A stretch of 64,000 nucleotides of DNA from positions 248,001 through 312,000 of the forward strand of contig CAVOGE010000007.1 in the NCBI GenBank assembly GCA_963695195.1, in the 5' to 3' direction. The DNA comes from CF-167 sp963695195. GTDB taxonomy: Bacteria > Chloroflexota > Limnocylindria > QHBO01. Of the stretch, positions 26,253 through 34,856 are shown in pieces (the stretch's first letter is position 1; each line of letters begins with the position of its first letter). The notes under the pieces were generated by a model. The model did no database searches and had not been told where the DNA came from. It saw only the letters and a program-made list of their open reading frames with translations. A program made the position numbers and the translations under genes.

Positions 26253-27278
26253 ATGACCCACGTGAACGATTCTGATTCGAGCGACATGACCAGCCAGCAC
26301 ACCACGATCACCGCGGCCCCCCGCCGTCACGCGTACGTATTCCCCGGCCAGGGGTCGCAGTACGTCGGCATGGGCGCCGCCCTCATCGAGCGATCGCCTG
26401 CCGCCGCGAAGGTGATGGAGCGTGCCGATGCTGCCCTCGGATTCGAACTGAGCCGCCTCATCGCCGAGGGCCCGGCAGAGGAGCTCGACATGACCATCAA
26501 CGCCCAGCCCGCGATCCTGGCCACCAGCGTGGCGTTCCTTGAGGCGATGCGCGACGAGGCCCGCGCCGCCGGGGTTGAGCTTGACCCACAGTGGGTGGCG
26601 GGCCACTCGGCCGGACAGTACGCGGCAGCGGTGGCCGCCGACGCGATCGACTTCGAGACGGCCATCAACCTGGTCCGCGAGCGCGGCAGGATCATGCAGG
26701 AGCGCGGCATCGACGGCGGCATGGGGGCGGTCATCGGCCTGTCGGACGAGCAGGTTCACGAGATCGTCGACAAGGCCCGCGCGCACGGTGAGATCGGCGT
26801 CGCGAACGCCAACGCCCCCGGGCAGATCGTGCTCTCCGGGGTGATCCCGGCGCTCGCCTTTGCGCTCGAGATGAGCAGGACCGTCGGTGCACGCAAGGCC
26901 GTGCAGCTGACGGTCAGCGTTGCGTCCCACTCGCCGCTCATGCGCCGGGCGCGCGACGAGTTCAGCCAGTTGCTGGCCCACGTCCCGTTCCGCGAGCCTC
27001 GCGTCCAGATGCTGGGAAATGTGCACGCCACGGTGATCGAGACCGCCGACGCACTCCGGAAAGAGCTTTCCGAGCACCTCGTCCACGGTGTGCAATGGAC
27101 CGATACCGTGCGCCGCATGGCGGCCAACGGGGTGACCGACTTCATCGAGGTCGGGCCCGGTCGTGTCCTGAGCGGACTGATCCGGCGGATCGTACCCGGG
27201 GCGCAGACCCACGCCATGGACGCACCCGGCGCCGATGGTGCCATCTGGCTGCCGGGCGCCGACGAGACCGCCGCGTGA
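26253..27278 (+). CDS. fabD: Malonyl-CoA:ACP transacylase
   Basis: Loads malonyl groups onto acyl carrier protein for fatty-acid elongation. Signatures: FPGQGSQYVGMG (about residues 30-41), the serine nucleophile in VAGHSAGQYAA, the catalytic histidine in VASHSPLM, and the late EVGPGRVLSGLIRR. 341 aa, with about 25 extra residues at the N-terminus; a second in-frame ATG exists at residue 12. It is followed by two KAS II genes; no acpP or fabG is in between. The stop overlaps the next start as GTGA. Confidence 0.95.
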   Translation: MTHVNDSDSSDMTSQHTTITAAPRRHAYVFPGQGSQYVGMGAALIERSPAAAKVMERADAALGFELSRLIAEGPAEELDMTINAQPAILATSVAFLEAMRDEARAAGVELDPQWVAGHSAGQYAAAVAADAIDFETAINLVRERGRIMQERGIDGGMGAVIGLSDEQVHEIVDKARAHGEIGVANANAPGQIVLSGVIPALAFALEMSRTVGARKAVQLTVSVASHSPLMRRARDEFSQLLAHVPFREPRVQMLGNVHATVIETADALRKELSEHLVHGVQWTDTVRRMAANGVTDFIEVGPGRVLSGLIRRIVPGAQTHAMDAPGADGAIWLPGADETAA

Positions 27279-28558
27279 ACGGACGGCGCGTCGCCGTCAC
27301 GGGGCTGGGCGTCGTCTCGCCGGTCGGCATCGGAGCCGAGGCGAGCTGGGACGCGCTGGTCAACGGCCGCTCCGGCGTCGCCGATATCACCCTGTTCGAT
27401 ACGGCCGACTACGAGATCCACATCGCCGGCGAGGTGAAGGGCTTCGAGGCCACCGAGTACATGGATGGCAAGGACGCGCGTCGCCACGACCGCAACACCC
27501 ACTTCGCGGTCGCCGCCACCGGCGAGGCGCTCCGCCATGCCGGGCTGCTGAATGCAGACGGCGCGCTCGACGCCGGCCAGGCCGATCCGGATCGGTTCGG
27601 GATGGTGGTCGGCACCGCCATCGGCGGGATCGGGATGATCGCCGACGGGGTCCAGACGCTGCTCGAACGCGGCCCCAACCGCATCTCGCCATTCCTGCTG
27701 CCGCACATGATTCCCGACGCCGCATCGGGGATGGTGGCCATCCAGTACGGGATCCGCGGCCCGAACATGGCGGTGGTCAGCGCCTGTGCCACCGGCGGCC
27801 ACGCCATCGGTGAGGCGATGGAGTCGATCGTGCGCGGCCAGGCCGACCTGATGCTGGGGGCAGGCACCGAGGCGGTCATCGTGCCGCTCGCATTCGCCGG
27901 GTTCGGCCAGATGAAGGCGCTCGGCTCACCGATCGACCCCGACACCGGCGAGTACAACCCGCAGGGTACCTCGCGCCCGTTCGACGCGACGCGGAACGGC
28001 TTCGTCGTCTCCGAGGGTTGCGCCGTGCTCGTTCTCGAGGAACTCGGTCACGCCCTCGCGCGCGGCGCCACCCCGATCGCCGAGGTGATCGGCTACGGCT
28101 CGTCGGCCGACGCCTTCCACATGGCGGCGCCGGCGGTGCGCGGCGAGGGGAACCAGCGGGCGATGCGCGCGGCGCTGGATCGCGCCGGCATCGGTCCGGA
28201 GCAGGTGGACTACATCAACGCCCATGGCACCAGCACGCCACTCAATGACCGCTACGAGTCGATGGCCATCAGCGACGTGTTCGGCGAGCACGCCAGCCGT
28301 CTCGCGATCAGCTCCACCAAGAGCATGACCGGCCACATGATGGGTGCAGCCGGTGCCTTCGAGGGCTTCGTGTGTGCCCGCGTCGCGCAGTCGGGTCTCA
28401 TCCCGCCGACCATCAACTACCGGCACCCGGATCCCGAGCTGACGCTCGACTACGTGCCGAACGGCGCTCGCCAGACCGATGCCCGCGTCACGCTGTCGAA
28501 CTCGATGGGCCTTGGCGGGCACAACAGCAGCATCATCATGCGGCGTTACGAGGGGTAG
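27275..28558 (+). CDS. fabF: 3-oxoacyl-ACP synthase II (first of two)
   Basis: Condensing enzyme of the KAS II type, 427 aa. The Cys-His-His triad is intact: VVSACATGGHAIGE, INAHGTSTPLND and STKSMTGHMMGAAG. The C-terminal NSMGLGGHNSSIIM loop is also present. The GTG at 27275 overlaps the fabD stop. Compared with the next gene it has an inserted segment around PIDPDTGEYNPQGTSRP. It likely has a different chain-length or substrate preference from its neighbour, but that is inference. Confidence 0.93.
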   Translation: MNGRRVAVTGLGVVSPVGIGAEASWDALVNGRSGVADITLFDTADYEIHIAGEVKGFEATEYMDGKDARRHDRNTHFAVAATGEALRHAGLLNADGALDAGQADPDRFGMVVGTAIGGIGMIADGVQTLLERGPNRISPFLLPHMIPDAASGMVAIQYGIRGPNMAVVSACATGGHAIGEAMESIVRGQADLMLGAGTEAVIVPLAFAGFGQMKALGSPIDPDTGEYNPQGTSRPFDATRNGFVVSEGCAVLVLEELGHALARGATPIAEVIGYGSSADAFHMAAPAVRGEGNQRAMRAALDRAGIGPEQVDYINAHGTSTPLNDRYESMAISDVFGEHASRLAISSTKSMTGHMMGAAGAFEGFVCARVAQSGLIPPTINYRHPDPELTLDYVPNGARQTDARVTLSNSMGLGGHNSSIIMRRYEG

Positions 28559-28568
28559 GCGACACCGC

Positions 28569-29819
28569 ATGAGCCGCGATCCTGCACGCCGCGCCGTCGT
28601 CACCGGGATGGGGGCGATCACGCCCATCGGAAACGACGCCGCCACCTTCTGGGCGAACCTGACCGCGGGCGTCAGCGGCGTGGGACCGATTACCGCCTAT
28701 GACCCCAGCGACGAAGAGGTCCGCATCGCCGCCGAGGTGAAGGGCTTCGACCCGGTGACCTGGATGGACTTCAAGCAGGCACGTCGGATGGCGCGCTTCA
28801 GCCAGCTGGCGGTGGCGGCCGCAGCACAGGCGATCGCCGATTCCGGACTGCAGATCACCGATGCCAACCGTGACGACATCGCCGTCGTGGTCAATACCGG
28901 CGGCGGCGGGATCGGTGACGTGGCCCTCGGCGAGCGGGTCTTCCTGGAACAGGGCGGCAAGCGGGTCAGTCCGTTCATGGTGCCGATGCTCTCGCCGTCG
29001 ATGGCCGCCTGCCAGATCAGCATCCAGAACGGCCTGCGCGGGCCGGTCATCACCAGCGTGGCCGCGTGTGCGTCAGGGGTACAGGCGTTTGTCGAGGCGC
29101 AGCGCCTGATCGAGCACGGCGACGTGGACGTGGTCATTACCGGCGGCACCGAGAGCGCCATCCTGCCGGTCGCGTTTGCCGCGCTGGCCAACATGGGCGC
29201 GCTCTCCAAGCGCAACGATGACCCGACCGGGGCCTCGCGTCCGTTCGACGCGAATCGCGACGGGTTCGTCTTCGGCGAGGGTGCGGGCGTGATGGTGGTC
29301 GAAGCCGCCGAGCACGCCGAGCGACGCGGGGCCCGGATCGTGGCCGAGGTCGCCGGCGGCGCGTTGACCAGCGACGCCTTCCATATCAGCGCCCCCGACC
29401 CGACCGGATCGGGCGCCATGCGCGCCATGCAGCGCGGGCTGCGCGACGCCGGGGTCGAGCCTGAGGCGGTCGATTACATCGTCGCGCACGGGACCGGCAC
29501 GCCGCTCAACGACGCCACCGAGACCAAGGCCATCCGCCTCGCCTTCGGTGCCCATGCCGATCGCCTGGCGGTGAGCAGCAACAAGAGCATGATCGGCCAC
29601 ACCCTGGGCGCGGCGGGGGCGATGTCCGCCCTGGCCGCCGCCTGCTCCATCCGCGACGGCGTCGTCCCGCCGACGATCAACTACGAGACCCCTGACCCTG
29701 CCTGCGACCTCGACTACGTTCCGAACACGGCGGGAGAGCGCACGGTCGACGTCGCGATCATCAACGGGTTCGGGTTTGGCGGCCAGAACGCCGTCGCGGT
29801 CTTCCGCCGCTACGCCTAG
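28569..29819 (+). CDS. fabF: 3-oxoacyl-ACP synthase II (second of two)
   Basis: Second KAS II, 416 aa, starting 10 nt after the first. Its triad is also intact: VAACASGVQAF, IVAHGTGTPLND and SNKSMIGHTLGAAG, with the C-terminal NGFGFGGQNAVAVF. Having two complete copies argues against a KAS/chain-length-factor pair, in which one would lack the cysteine. It is convergent with the Nudix gene; both stops share the CTAG at 29816-29819. Confidence 0.93.
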   Translation: MSRDPARRAVVTGMGAITPIGNDAATFWANLTAGVSGVGPITAYDPSDEEVRIAAEVKGFDPVTWMDFKQARRMARFSQLAVAAAAQAIADSGLQITDANRDDIAVVVNTGGGGIGDVALGERVFLEQGGKRVSPFMVPMLSPSMAACQISIQNGLRGPVITSVAACASGVQAFVEAQRLIEHGDVDVVITGGTESAILPVAFAALANMGALSKRNDDPTGASRPFDANRDGFVFGEGAGVMVVEAAEHAERRGARIVAEVAGGALTSDAFHISAPDPTGSGAMRAMQRGLRDAGVEPEAVDYIVAHGTGTPLNDATETKAIRLAFGAHADRLAVSSNKSMIGHTLGAAGAMSALAAACSIRDGVVPPTINYETPDPACDLDYVPNTAGERTVDVAIINGFGFGGQNAVAVFRRYA

Positions 29820-30418
29820 CCCGACTCCTCGGGGGGATCGCCGGTGACGTACAGCTCCGGGACGTGCCGCGGTCCGCGACCCGGTAGCGATGCGACCCAA
29901 TCACGCAGCGCGCTCTCGGCGGTGGTGAACGCCAGTTCGGCCCATGGGACCTCATCGGCCCCGAATGCGCGGACTTCGGTCGTCTCCACGCCCGGCAGCG
30001 CCTCCCCGCCGACGACCGCCGCCTCGTAGACAAGGGTGACAACGCCGGCCGACGGCCGGGAATAGGCCCCGATCAAGCGGCCGACCTCGACCAGCAGTTG
30101 CGTCTCCTCCTCCGTCTCGCGACGCGCACCCTCCTGCGCCGCCTCACCGACCTCCAGGTAGCCGCCCGGGTAGGTCCAGCGGCCGATCCCGGGCTCGATC
30201 GAACGCCGCGCCAGGTAGACCCGCCCGTCGCGCACCGGCAGCGTGCCGACGACGACGCGGGGATTCCGCCAGGTAACGTGGCCATCGGGACAGACCAGCC
30301 GGGGCCGGTGGTCCTCCTCCAGCACCCGCTCGACCAGCGCCTGCCCACAGGCCGGGCAGAAGGCAGGCTCCTCGCCGAGGGTCAGCGGATAGTCGGCGGA
30401 CGCATCCCGTTGCGGCAT
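29816..30418 (-). CDS. Zinc-ribbon Nudix hydrolase
   Basis: 200-residue Nudix protein with an N-terminal zinc ribbon (CPAC at residues 21-24, then a second knuckle VCPDGH) as in NudC and related NADH or ADP-ribose hydrolases. The Nudix box reads GGYLEVGEAAQEGARRETEE followed by ETQLLVE. It likely hydrolyses a nucleoside diphosphate derivative, and tests would be needed to name it. The ATG at 30418 (MPQRDAS) is preferred to two upstream in-frame starts because a TACCAT box lies 7 nt before it. Confidence 0.85.
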   Translation of the reverse strand: MPQRDASADYPLTLGEEPAFCPACGQALVERVLEEDHRPRLVCPDGHVTWRNPRVVVGTLPVRDGRVYLARRSIEPGIGRWTYPGGYLEVGEAAQEGARRETEEETQLLVEVGRLIGAYSRPSAGVVTLVYEAAVVGGEALPGVETTEVRAFGADEVPWAELAFTTAESALRDWVASLPGRGPRHVPELYVTGDPPEESG

Positions 30419-30425
30419 GGGCGAC

Positions 30426-30431
30426 ATGGTA
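30426..30431 (-). promoter_or_regulatory. -10 box of leaderless promoter for the Nudix gene
   Basis: TACCAT on the minus strand, 7 nt before the ATG at 30418. It sits between this gene and the divergent transporter gene. Confidence 0.45.
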
Positions 30432-30443
30432 GGCCGTGGCACA

Positions 30444-32318
30444 ATGGCCCGGCGTCCCTGGTGGTTCGCGCTCCACGCCCCACGGAGACTGACTGTGACC
30501 GCAGCCCAGCCACGCCCCTCGGTCCAGCCGTCGGCATTTGCGGTGCTGCGCCGGCCCGATTTCCGCTACCTGTGGACGGGGCAGCTGATCTCGACCATCG
30601 GCGACTCGCTCACCTCGCTGGCGGCGAGCATCATCATCTGGCGCCTCACCGAGTCGGCGCTGAGCGTGGGCCTGATGCTCATGGTCACGGTGCTGCCGAC
30701 CCTGGTGTTCGGCCTCATCGGCGGCGTCGTGGTAGACCGCTTCGACCGCAAGCGGATCATGATCGGGTCAAGCGTGCTCAGCGCCGCGATCGTGGCCGCC
30801 ATCCCGTTCCTGGTCGGCCTGCACATTGCGTGGCTGTACGTCGCGGTGATGGCCAACGCATCGGTCAACCAGTTCTTCGCACCCGCCAACGAGAGCGTCC
30901 TGCCCGAGATCGCCACCGATGAGGAGCTCGGCGCGGCCAACTCGATCATGGCCATCGCCCAGTTCGGCTCGACCGCGGTCGGCTTCGCCGCGGCAGGGCT
31001 GCTGGCCACCACCGCGAATATCGAGGTTGTCTTCTTCGTCGACGCAGCGACCTTCCTCTTCGCCGCCCTGATGATCTGGCGGGTCAGGATCGCGCCGCGC
31101 ACCGTCGTGGAGCAGACATCGGTGAGCGAGATCATTCGCAACCTCGGCGTCGGGGCGCAGTTCATCGCCAGAACGCCGATCCTGCGTTCGGTGACCCTGC
31201 TCCGCATCCCGGTGCTGGTCGTCTTCGGCCTCCAGAACGTCCTGCTCCTTCCCTTCGCCATCACCGCACTGCACGCCAGCGAGTTCGAGTTCGGCCTCCA
31301 GGAGGGGATGACCTCGGTCGGCTTCGTGGTTGGCAGCCTGCTCATGGCACGACTGGCGGACCGCCTCCGCGAGGGACAGTGGCTGGTGATCAGCCTGCTT
31401 GGCATGGGCCTGGCCGGCCTGGCCTATTCGTTCACCAGCTCGATCCCGCTCGCCATCGGCCTGATCGCCATCTCCGGGCTCCTCAACGCGCCCACCTTCG
31501 TTGCCGGCCGCCTGATCCAGCAGCGGCACACCCCGGCCGACATGCGCGGGCGCGTCTTCAGCACGTCGTACCTGCTGCGGGACATCGTCTACCTCGGTGG
31601 GATGGGGCTGGCCGGACTGGCCGACGTCATCGACATCCGGCTCCTGTTCGCCACCAGCTCGGCACTGCTCATCGCCACCGCCCTCATCGGTGCTGTGCTG
31701 CCGGGACTCGGCCAGCCGGCGGCCGAATGGCGTCGCGCCATCAGCCTGCTCCGCGCCGCACCGGGTGCCCCCGGGCTTGCTGCCGGCAGGACGGCGAGCA
31801 TGGCCGATATCGAGCTGCTGGGACGCTACTGGCCGGCCCTCTCCGGGCTGCCTCCTCGTGACCGCGAGTCGCTGATCGAGCGTGCCCGCGTCCGCCAGGC
31901 GGCGCCCGGTACGGCCATCACCCGCGCTGGGGAGCAGAGCGACGCGGCCTTCTTCATCCTGGCCGGGCGCACCGTGGCGGGCACCACCGGCGGCGAAGGC
32001 GAGTACCGCGCCCTGTCGAGCATGGCGACGGGCGACATCTTCGGCGAGATCGCCGCGCTCACCGGCAGCGTCCGCACCGCCGATGTGGTCGCCGAGGAGG
32101 AGACGACCCTGCTCGAGATCCCGGCGGACACGCTGCGCACGCTGATGGACGTCCCGGAGTTCAGCAAGGTCGTGCTCGGCAAGATGAGCGAACGCCTCAG
32201 CCGAACCGCCTCGATCACCGACCTGCCGCGATTCGGTGGCGCTGACCACCGCACGCTGCGGGCCCTGCGCACCGAATCGGCGGGCTCCGGCGAATCGGTG
32301 GCGGGAGAGCCGGGCTAG
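30444..32318 (+). CDS. MFS transporter fused to a C-terminal cyclic-nucleotide-binding domain
   Basis: 624-residue fusion. Residues about 30-430 are a twelve-span major-facilitator exporter; loop 2-3 carries GVVVDRFDRKR, and ADMRGRVFSTSYLLRD lies late in the membrane part. Residues about 465-590 form a CAP-type cNMP-binding domain with the phosphate-binding cassette GDIFGEIAALTGSVRTADVV, including the arginine. It suggests an efflux pump gated or tuned by cyclic nucleotide from the inside. The ATG at 30444 is tentative; the GTG at 30495 is an alternative that still includes the first span. It ends 20 nt before cysS. Confidence 0.85.
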   Translation: MARRPWWFALHAPRRLTVTAAQPRPSVQPSAFAVLRRPDFRYLWTGQLISTIGDSLTSLAASIIIWRLTESALSVGLMLMVTVLPTLVFGLIGGVVVDRFDRKRIMIGSSVLSAAIVAAIPFLVGLHIAWLYVAVMANASVNQFFAPANESVLPEIATDEELGAANSIMAIAQFGSTAVGFAAAGLLATTANIEVVFFVDAATFLFAALMIWRVRIAPRTVVEQTSVSEIIRNLGVGAQFIARTPILRSVTLLRIPVLVVFGLQNVLLLPFAITALHASEFEFGLQEGMTSVGFVVGSLLMARLADRLREGQWLVISLLGMGLAGLAYSFTSSIPLAIGLIAISGLLNAPTFVAGRLIQQRHTPADMRGRVFSTSYLLRDIVYLGGMGLAGLADVIDIRLLFATSSALLIATALIGAVLPGLGQPAAEWRRAISLLRAAPGAPGLAAGRTASMADIELLGRYWPALSGLPPRDRESLIERARVRQAAPGTAITRAGEQSDAAFFILAGRTVAGTTGGEGEYRALSSMATGDIFGEIAALTGSVRTADVVAEEETTLLEIPADTLRTLMDVPEFSKVVLGKMSERLSRTASITDLPRFGGADHRTLRALRTESAGSGESVAGEPG

Positions 32319-32324
32319 TCGTCC

Positions 32325-32330
32325 TACAAT
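32325..32330 (+). promoter_or_regulatory. -10 box of leaderless promoter for cysS
   Basis: TACAAT, 8 nt before the cysS ATG, squeezed into the 20-nt gap after the transporter stop. Confidence 0.5.
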
Positions 32331-32338
32331 GCCGGCCC

Positions 32339-33757
32339 ATGCAGCCGGTCCGCCTCTACAACACGCTCACACGCCGCGTTGATCCCGTGGTGCCGGTCAC
32401 GCCGGGCCGGGTGACGATCTACACCTGCGGCAGCACGGTGTACCGCTACGCTCATATCGGCAACCTGCGCACCTACCTGTTCGGCGACCTGCTGCGGCGC
32501 ACCCTGGAATACCTCGGCTACGAGGTGCTGTACGTCAAGAACATCACCGATGTCGGCCACCTGCGCAACGACGAGACCGATACCGGAGAGGACCGCATGC
32601 TGATCGCGGCGCTCGAGGAGGGGAAGAGCCCCATCGAGATCGCCGAGTTCTACACCGCAGCCTGGATGGACGACGAGAAGCTCCTCAACATCCGGCCGCC
32701 AGACGTCCTGCCCAAGGCGACCGATCACATCGCCGAGATGCAGGCGCTCACCCAGACGCTGCTCGACAGGGGGTTGGCCTATGAGGTCGACGGCACGATC
32801 TACTACGACGTGTCGGCCTTCCACGGCTACGGCAAGCTGTCCGGACAGAAGGTCGCTGCGACGCGCGCGGGCTTCCGGGTCGAGGTGGAGGGCGACAAGC
32901 GCAACGCCGCCGACTTCGCCCTCTGGAAGAAGGCCGATGCGGGGCGCCTGATGAGCTGGCCCTCACCGTGGGGCGAGGGATTCCCTGGATGGCATATCGA
33001 GTGCTCGGCGATGAGCATGAAGTACCTGGGCGAGCGCTTCGACATCCACACCGGCGGGATCGACCTGAAGTTCCCGCACCACGAGGACGAGATCGCCCAG
33101 AGCGAGGGCGTCACCGGCCACCAGGTCGTGAACGTCTGGATGCACGGCGAATTCCTGACGCTCGCCGACGCCAAGATGGCCAAGAGCGCGGGCAACATCA
33201 TCCGGGTCAGCGACCTGCCCTCCAAGGGCTTCCAGCCGCTCGAGTTCCGCTACCTTGCTCTGACCGCGCACTACCGCTCGAAGTTGGACTTCACGGAGCC
33301 TGCCATGCAGGGCGCAGCCTCGGGCCTGCGCCGGTTGCGTCGGGCGGCTGCCGAGGGTGCGGACGATGCGGGTGCGGGCAGCGCTGCTGCCGTCGACCTT
33401 TCGGCAGAGCCGATGGCCGGCTATCGCGCCCGGTTCATCGAGGCTGTCAGCGACGATCTCGCCATGCCGGCTGCAGTGGCGCTGGCGCACGCGGTGGCCT
33501 CCGCCGATGACCTGTCCCCCGCCCAGCGCCGGGCGCTGCTGCTCGACTTCGACCGGGTCTTTGGCATGGATCTCGGGGTTCCGACTGATGCCGTCGTTGA
33601 GCTGCCAGCCGGTGCGGCGGAGCTCCTTGAGCGGCGGGCGGCGGCTCGCGCCGCCCGCGAGTACGCCGCGTCGGACGCGCTGCGGGACGAGCTCGCGGCC
33701 CTGGGCGTCGAGGTGCGAGACACCCCGCAGGGACAGGTCACCAAAGTTCGCCGCTAG
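32339..33757 (+). CDS. cysS: Cysteinyl-tRNA synthetase
   Basis: Class I synthetase charging tRNA-Cys. Zinc and active-site segments are complete: IYTCGSTVYRYAHIGNLRTY (HIGN in place of HIGH), FPGWHIECSAM, FDIHTGGIDLKFPHHEDEIAQSE and the KMSKS-loop, here KMAKS in LADAKMAKSAGN. A helical bundle and anticodon-binding end follow, closing VEVRDTPQGQVTKVRR. Length is 472 aa. The second serine-to-alanine change sits in the KMSKS loop but the lysines are kept, so activity is expected. It has its own -10 box and faces a long convergent spacer. Confidence 0.95.
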   Translation: MQPVRLYNTLTRRVDPVVPVTPGRVTIYTCGSTVYRYAHIGNLRTYLFGDLLRRTLEYLGYEVLYVKNITDVGHLRNDETDTGEDRMLIAALEEGKSPIEIAEFYTAAWMDDEKLLNIRPPDVLPKATDHIAEMQALTQTLLDRGLAYEVDGTIYYDVSAFHGYGKLSGQKVAATRAGFRVEVEGDKRNAADFALWKKADAGRLMSWPSPWGEGFPGWHIECSAMSMKYLGERFDIHTGGIDLKFPHHEDEIAQSEGVTGHQVVNVWMHGEFLTLADAKMAKSAGNIIRVSDLPSKGFQPLEFRYLALTAHYRSKLDFTEPAMQGAASGLRRLRRAAAEGADDAGAGSAAAVDLSAEPMAGYRARFIEAVSDDLAMPAAVALAHAVASADDLSPAQRRALLLDFDRVFGMDLGVPTDAVVELPAGAAELLERRAAARAAREYAASDALRDELAALGVEVRDTPQGQVTKVRR

Positions 33758-34013
33758 TCCGGAGTGCCTGTGGGCTCCCCTGAGAACTCTTTGCCTACAG
33801 TTGGGTTACTCGCCCCCTCGCATGGGCAGCCAGTTGGGCGCTAGGTGCATTCCGGTGGAGTGGGGTGTGGAACGCGCCTCACCCGATAGTACTTTGGTAC
33901 CAGTCGCCTGCAACGGGGTTATCAACAATCGACCCGAGATCGCGGGCGATTCGTTGCGTGCGCGCACCGCATTCAGCCCGCACGGTTGAATGGCCGCGAA
34001 CTGGCGCGTTGGA
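33758..34013. other. 256-nt convergent spacer with several potential RNA stems
   Basis: No gene with normal coding character. Visible stems: CCGGAGTG (33759-33766) with CATTCCGG (33848-33855), extended by CCT/AGG after a 2-nt bulge and closing a ~97-nt element; GCCC/GGGC (33812-33827); GGGTG/CACCC (33863-33884); GTAC-TTTG-GTAC (33889-33900); and a compact three-way junction closed by GCAACG/CGTTGC (33910-33957). Base composition is less GC-rich than the neighbours. No match by eye to tRNA, tmRNA, RNase P or SRP RNA. Strand unknown. Confidence 0.45.
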
Positions 34014-34358
34014 TCAGGTAGGCATCAGCGTCGACAGGTCGGCGACGAACTTGGACCGCGCCATCATCGGCCCGAGTCCGGCCGCGCGGGCCTCGGCGTG
34101 GGCAGGCAGGTCGGTATGCGGCCCAAAGAGCAGCACTCGCGGTCGGGCCGATTCTGGTGCGCCGGCGCACCACTCGGCAAGGCGCTCGCCCCAATCCGGC
34201 AGCCTGTCGCCCCAGTCGACGAGCAGTAGACGGACCGACCCTGAAAGGGGCAGGGCGCCGGGGTCGTCCACGCGGGTGACGGTGATCCCGGCACGAACCC
34301 CAGCCTCGTGGACCCGTGACGCGATGATCAGGTCCCGCCCGAGGAGGACGACGGTCAC
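34014..34358 (-). CDS. Receiver-like protein of unknown function
   Basis: 114 residues with the alternating strand-helix pattern of a response-regulator receiver domain: MTVVLLGRDLIIASRVHEAG at the start, a central RLLLVDWGDR with an Asp at the end of strand 3, VLLFGPHTD, and a lysine in MMARSKFVADL. The acidic pair near the N-terminus is missing, so phosphorylation is doubtful and this may be a pseudo-receiver. It overlaps the 146-residue gene upstream by 4 nt and is the last gene of the long pentose-phosphate unit. Confidence 0.5.
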   Translation of the reverse strand: MTVVLLGRDLIIASRVHEAGVRAGITVTRVDDPGALPLSGSVRLLLVDWGDRLPDWGERLAEWCAGAPESARPRVLLFGPHTDLPAHAEARAAGLGPMMARSKFVADLSTLMPT

Positions 34359-34795
34359 TCGGCCAGGGCGGAAGCGGTCGCGCCCTGCGCGGGAGCGACC
34401 GGGCGCGGAGCGGCGGTCGGCGGCGTGGCATCCGCCACCGGGGCGGGGGTGCCATGCACGGGTGTCGGGTGGAACCCGTTGCTTCCGCTACCACCGTTAC
34501 CGCCGTCCATCATGTAGCGCGCGATTCGCATCGGGTAGATGCCGACCACGACCGGGGCGCGGACCTCGACCGCGAGCTCCATCCCGATCTCGTCGCGCAG
34601 CCACAGGTCCTGCAGCTTGGTCGCCTCGCGCTCGGGCAGGCCGATCCAGGCGGACTGACCGTCACGCTGCAGGAGCGTCATGGCATCGGGGTCGTCGAGG
34701 CCGAATCGGCGCCGAAGCTCGGCGATGGCGACGTACGGTCGCGTGGTGATGAACCGGCGCAGGCTCGAGGTGCTGGGCCGCTTGTTGGCGCTCAT
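34355..34795 (-). CDS. Small helical protein with low-complexity tail, function unknown
   Basis: 146 residues. The first ~90 residues look folded and may contain a winged-helix-like piece (SLRRFITTRPYVAIAELRRR, then FGLDDPDAMTLLQRDGQSAW). The last ~50 are disordered, rich in Gly, Pro, Thr and Ala. Overlaps the receiver-like gene by 4 nt, so the two probably act together. A TAGACT box (34820-34825) lies about 24 nt before the ATG, so it may also be transcribed separately from the proline dehydrogenase gene. Confidence 0.5.
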   Translation of the reverse strand: MSANKRPSTSSLRRFITTRPYVAIAELRRRFGLDDPDAMTLLQRDGQSAWIGLPEREATKLQDLWLRDEIGMELAVEVRAPVVVGIYPMRIARYMMDGGNGGSGSNGFHPTPVHGTPAPVADATPPTAAPRPVAPAQGATASALAE

Positions 34796-34819
34796 CGGCG
34801 GGTCACCATGGTCCGTCCG

Positions 34820-34825
34820 AGTCTA
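34820..34825 (-). promoter_or_regulatory. Possible -10 box before the two unknown genes
   Basis: TAGACT on the minus strand in the 61-nt gap after proline dehydrogenase, 24 nt before the ATG at 34795. Confidence 0.3.
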
Positions 34826-34856
34826 GCGCGCTTGCCCCGACGACGCAGATTGGCGG

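Noticed and set aside
33889..33900. GTAC-TTTG-GTAC as a second copy of the BlaI-like operator
   Set aside because: Only four pairs and no TACTAC/GTAGTA half-site; it is similar only in the GTAC bases.
33758..34013. A tRNA, tmRNA, RNase P or SRP RNA in the long convergent spacer
   Set aside because: No GGTTCGAATCC-type T arm, no CCA end, no tmRNA tag, no RNase P or SRP core sequence by eye. It remains an unassigned structured candidate.
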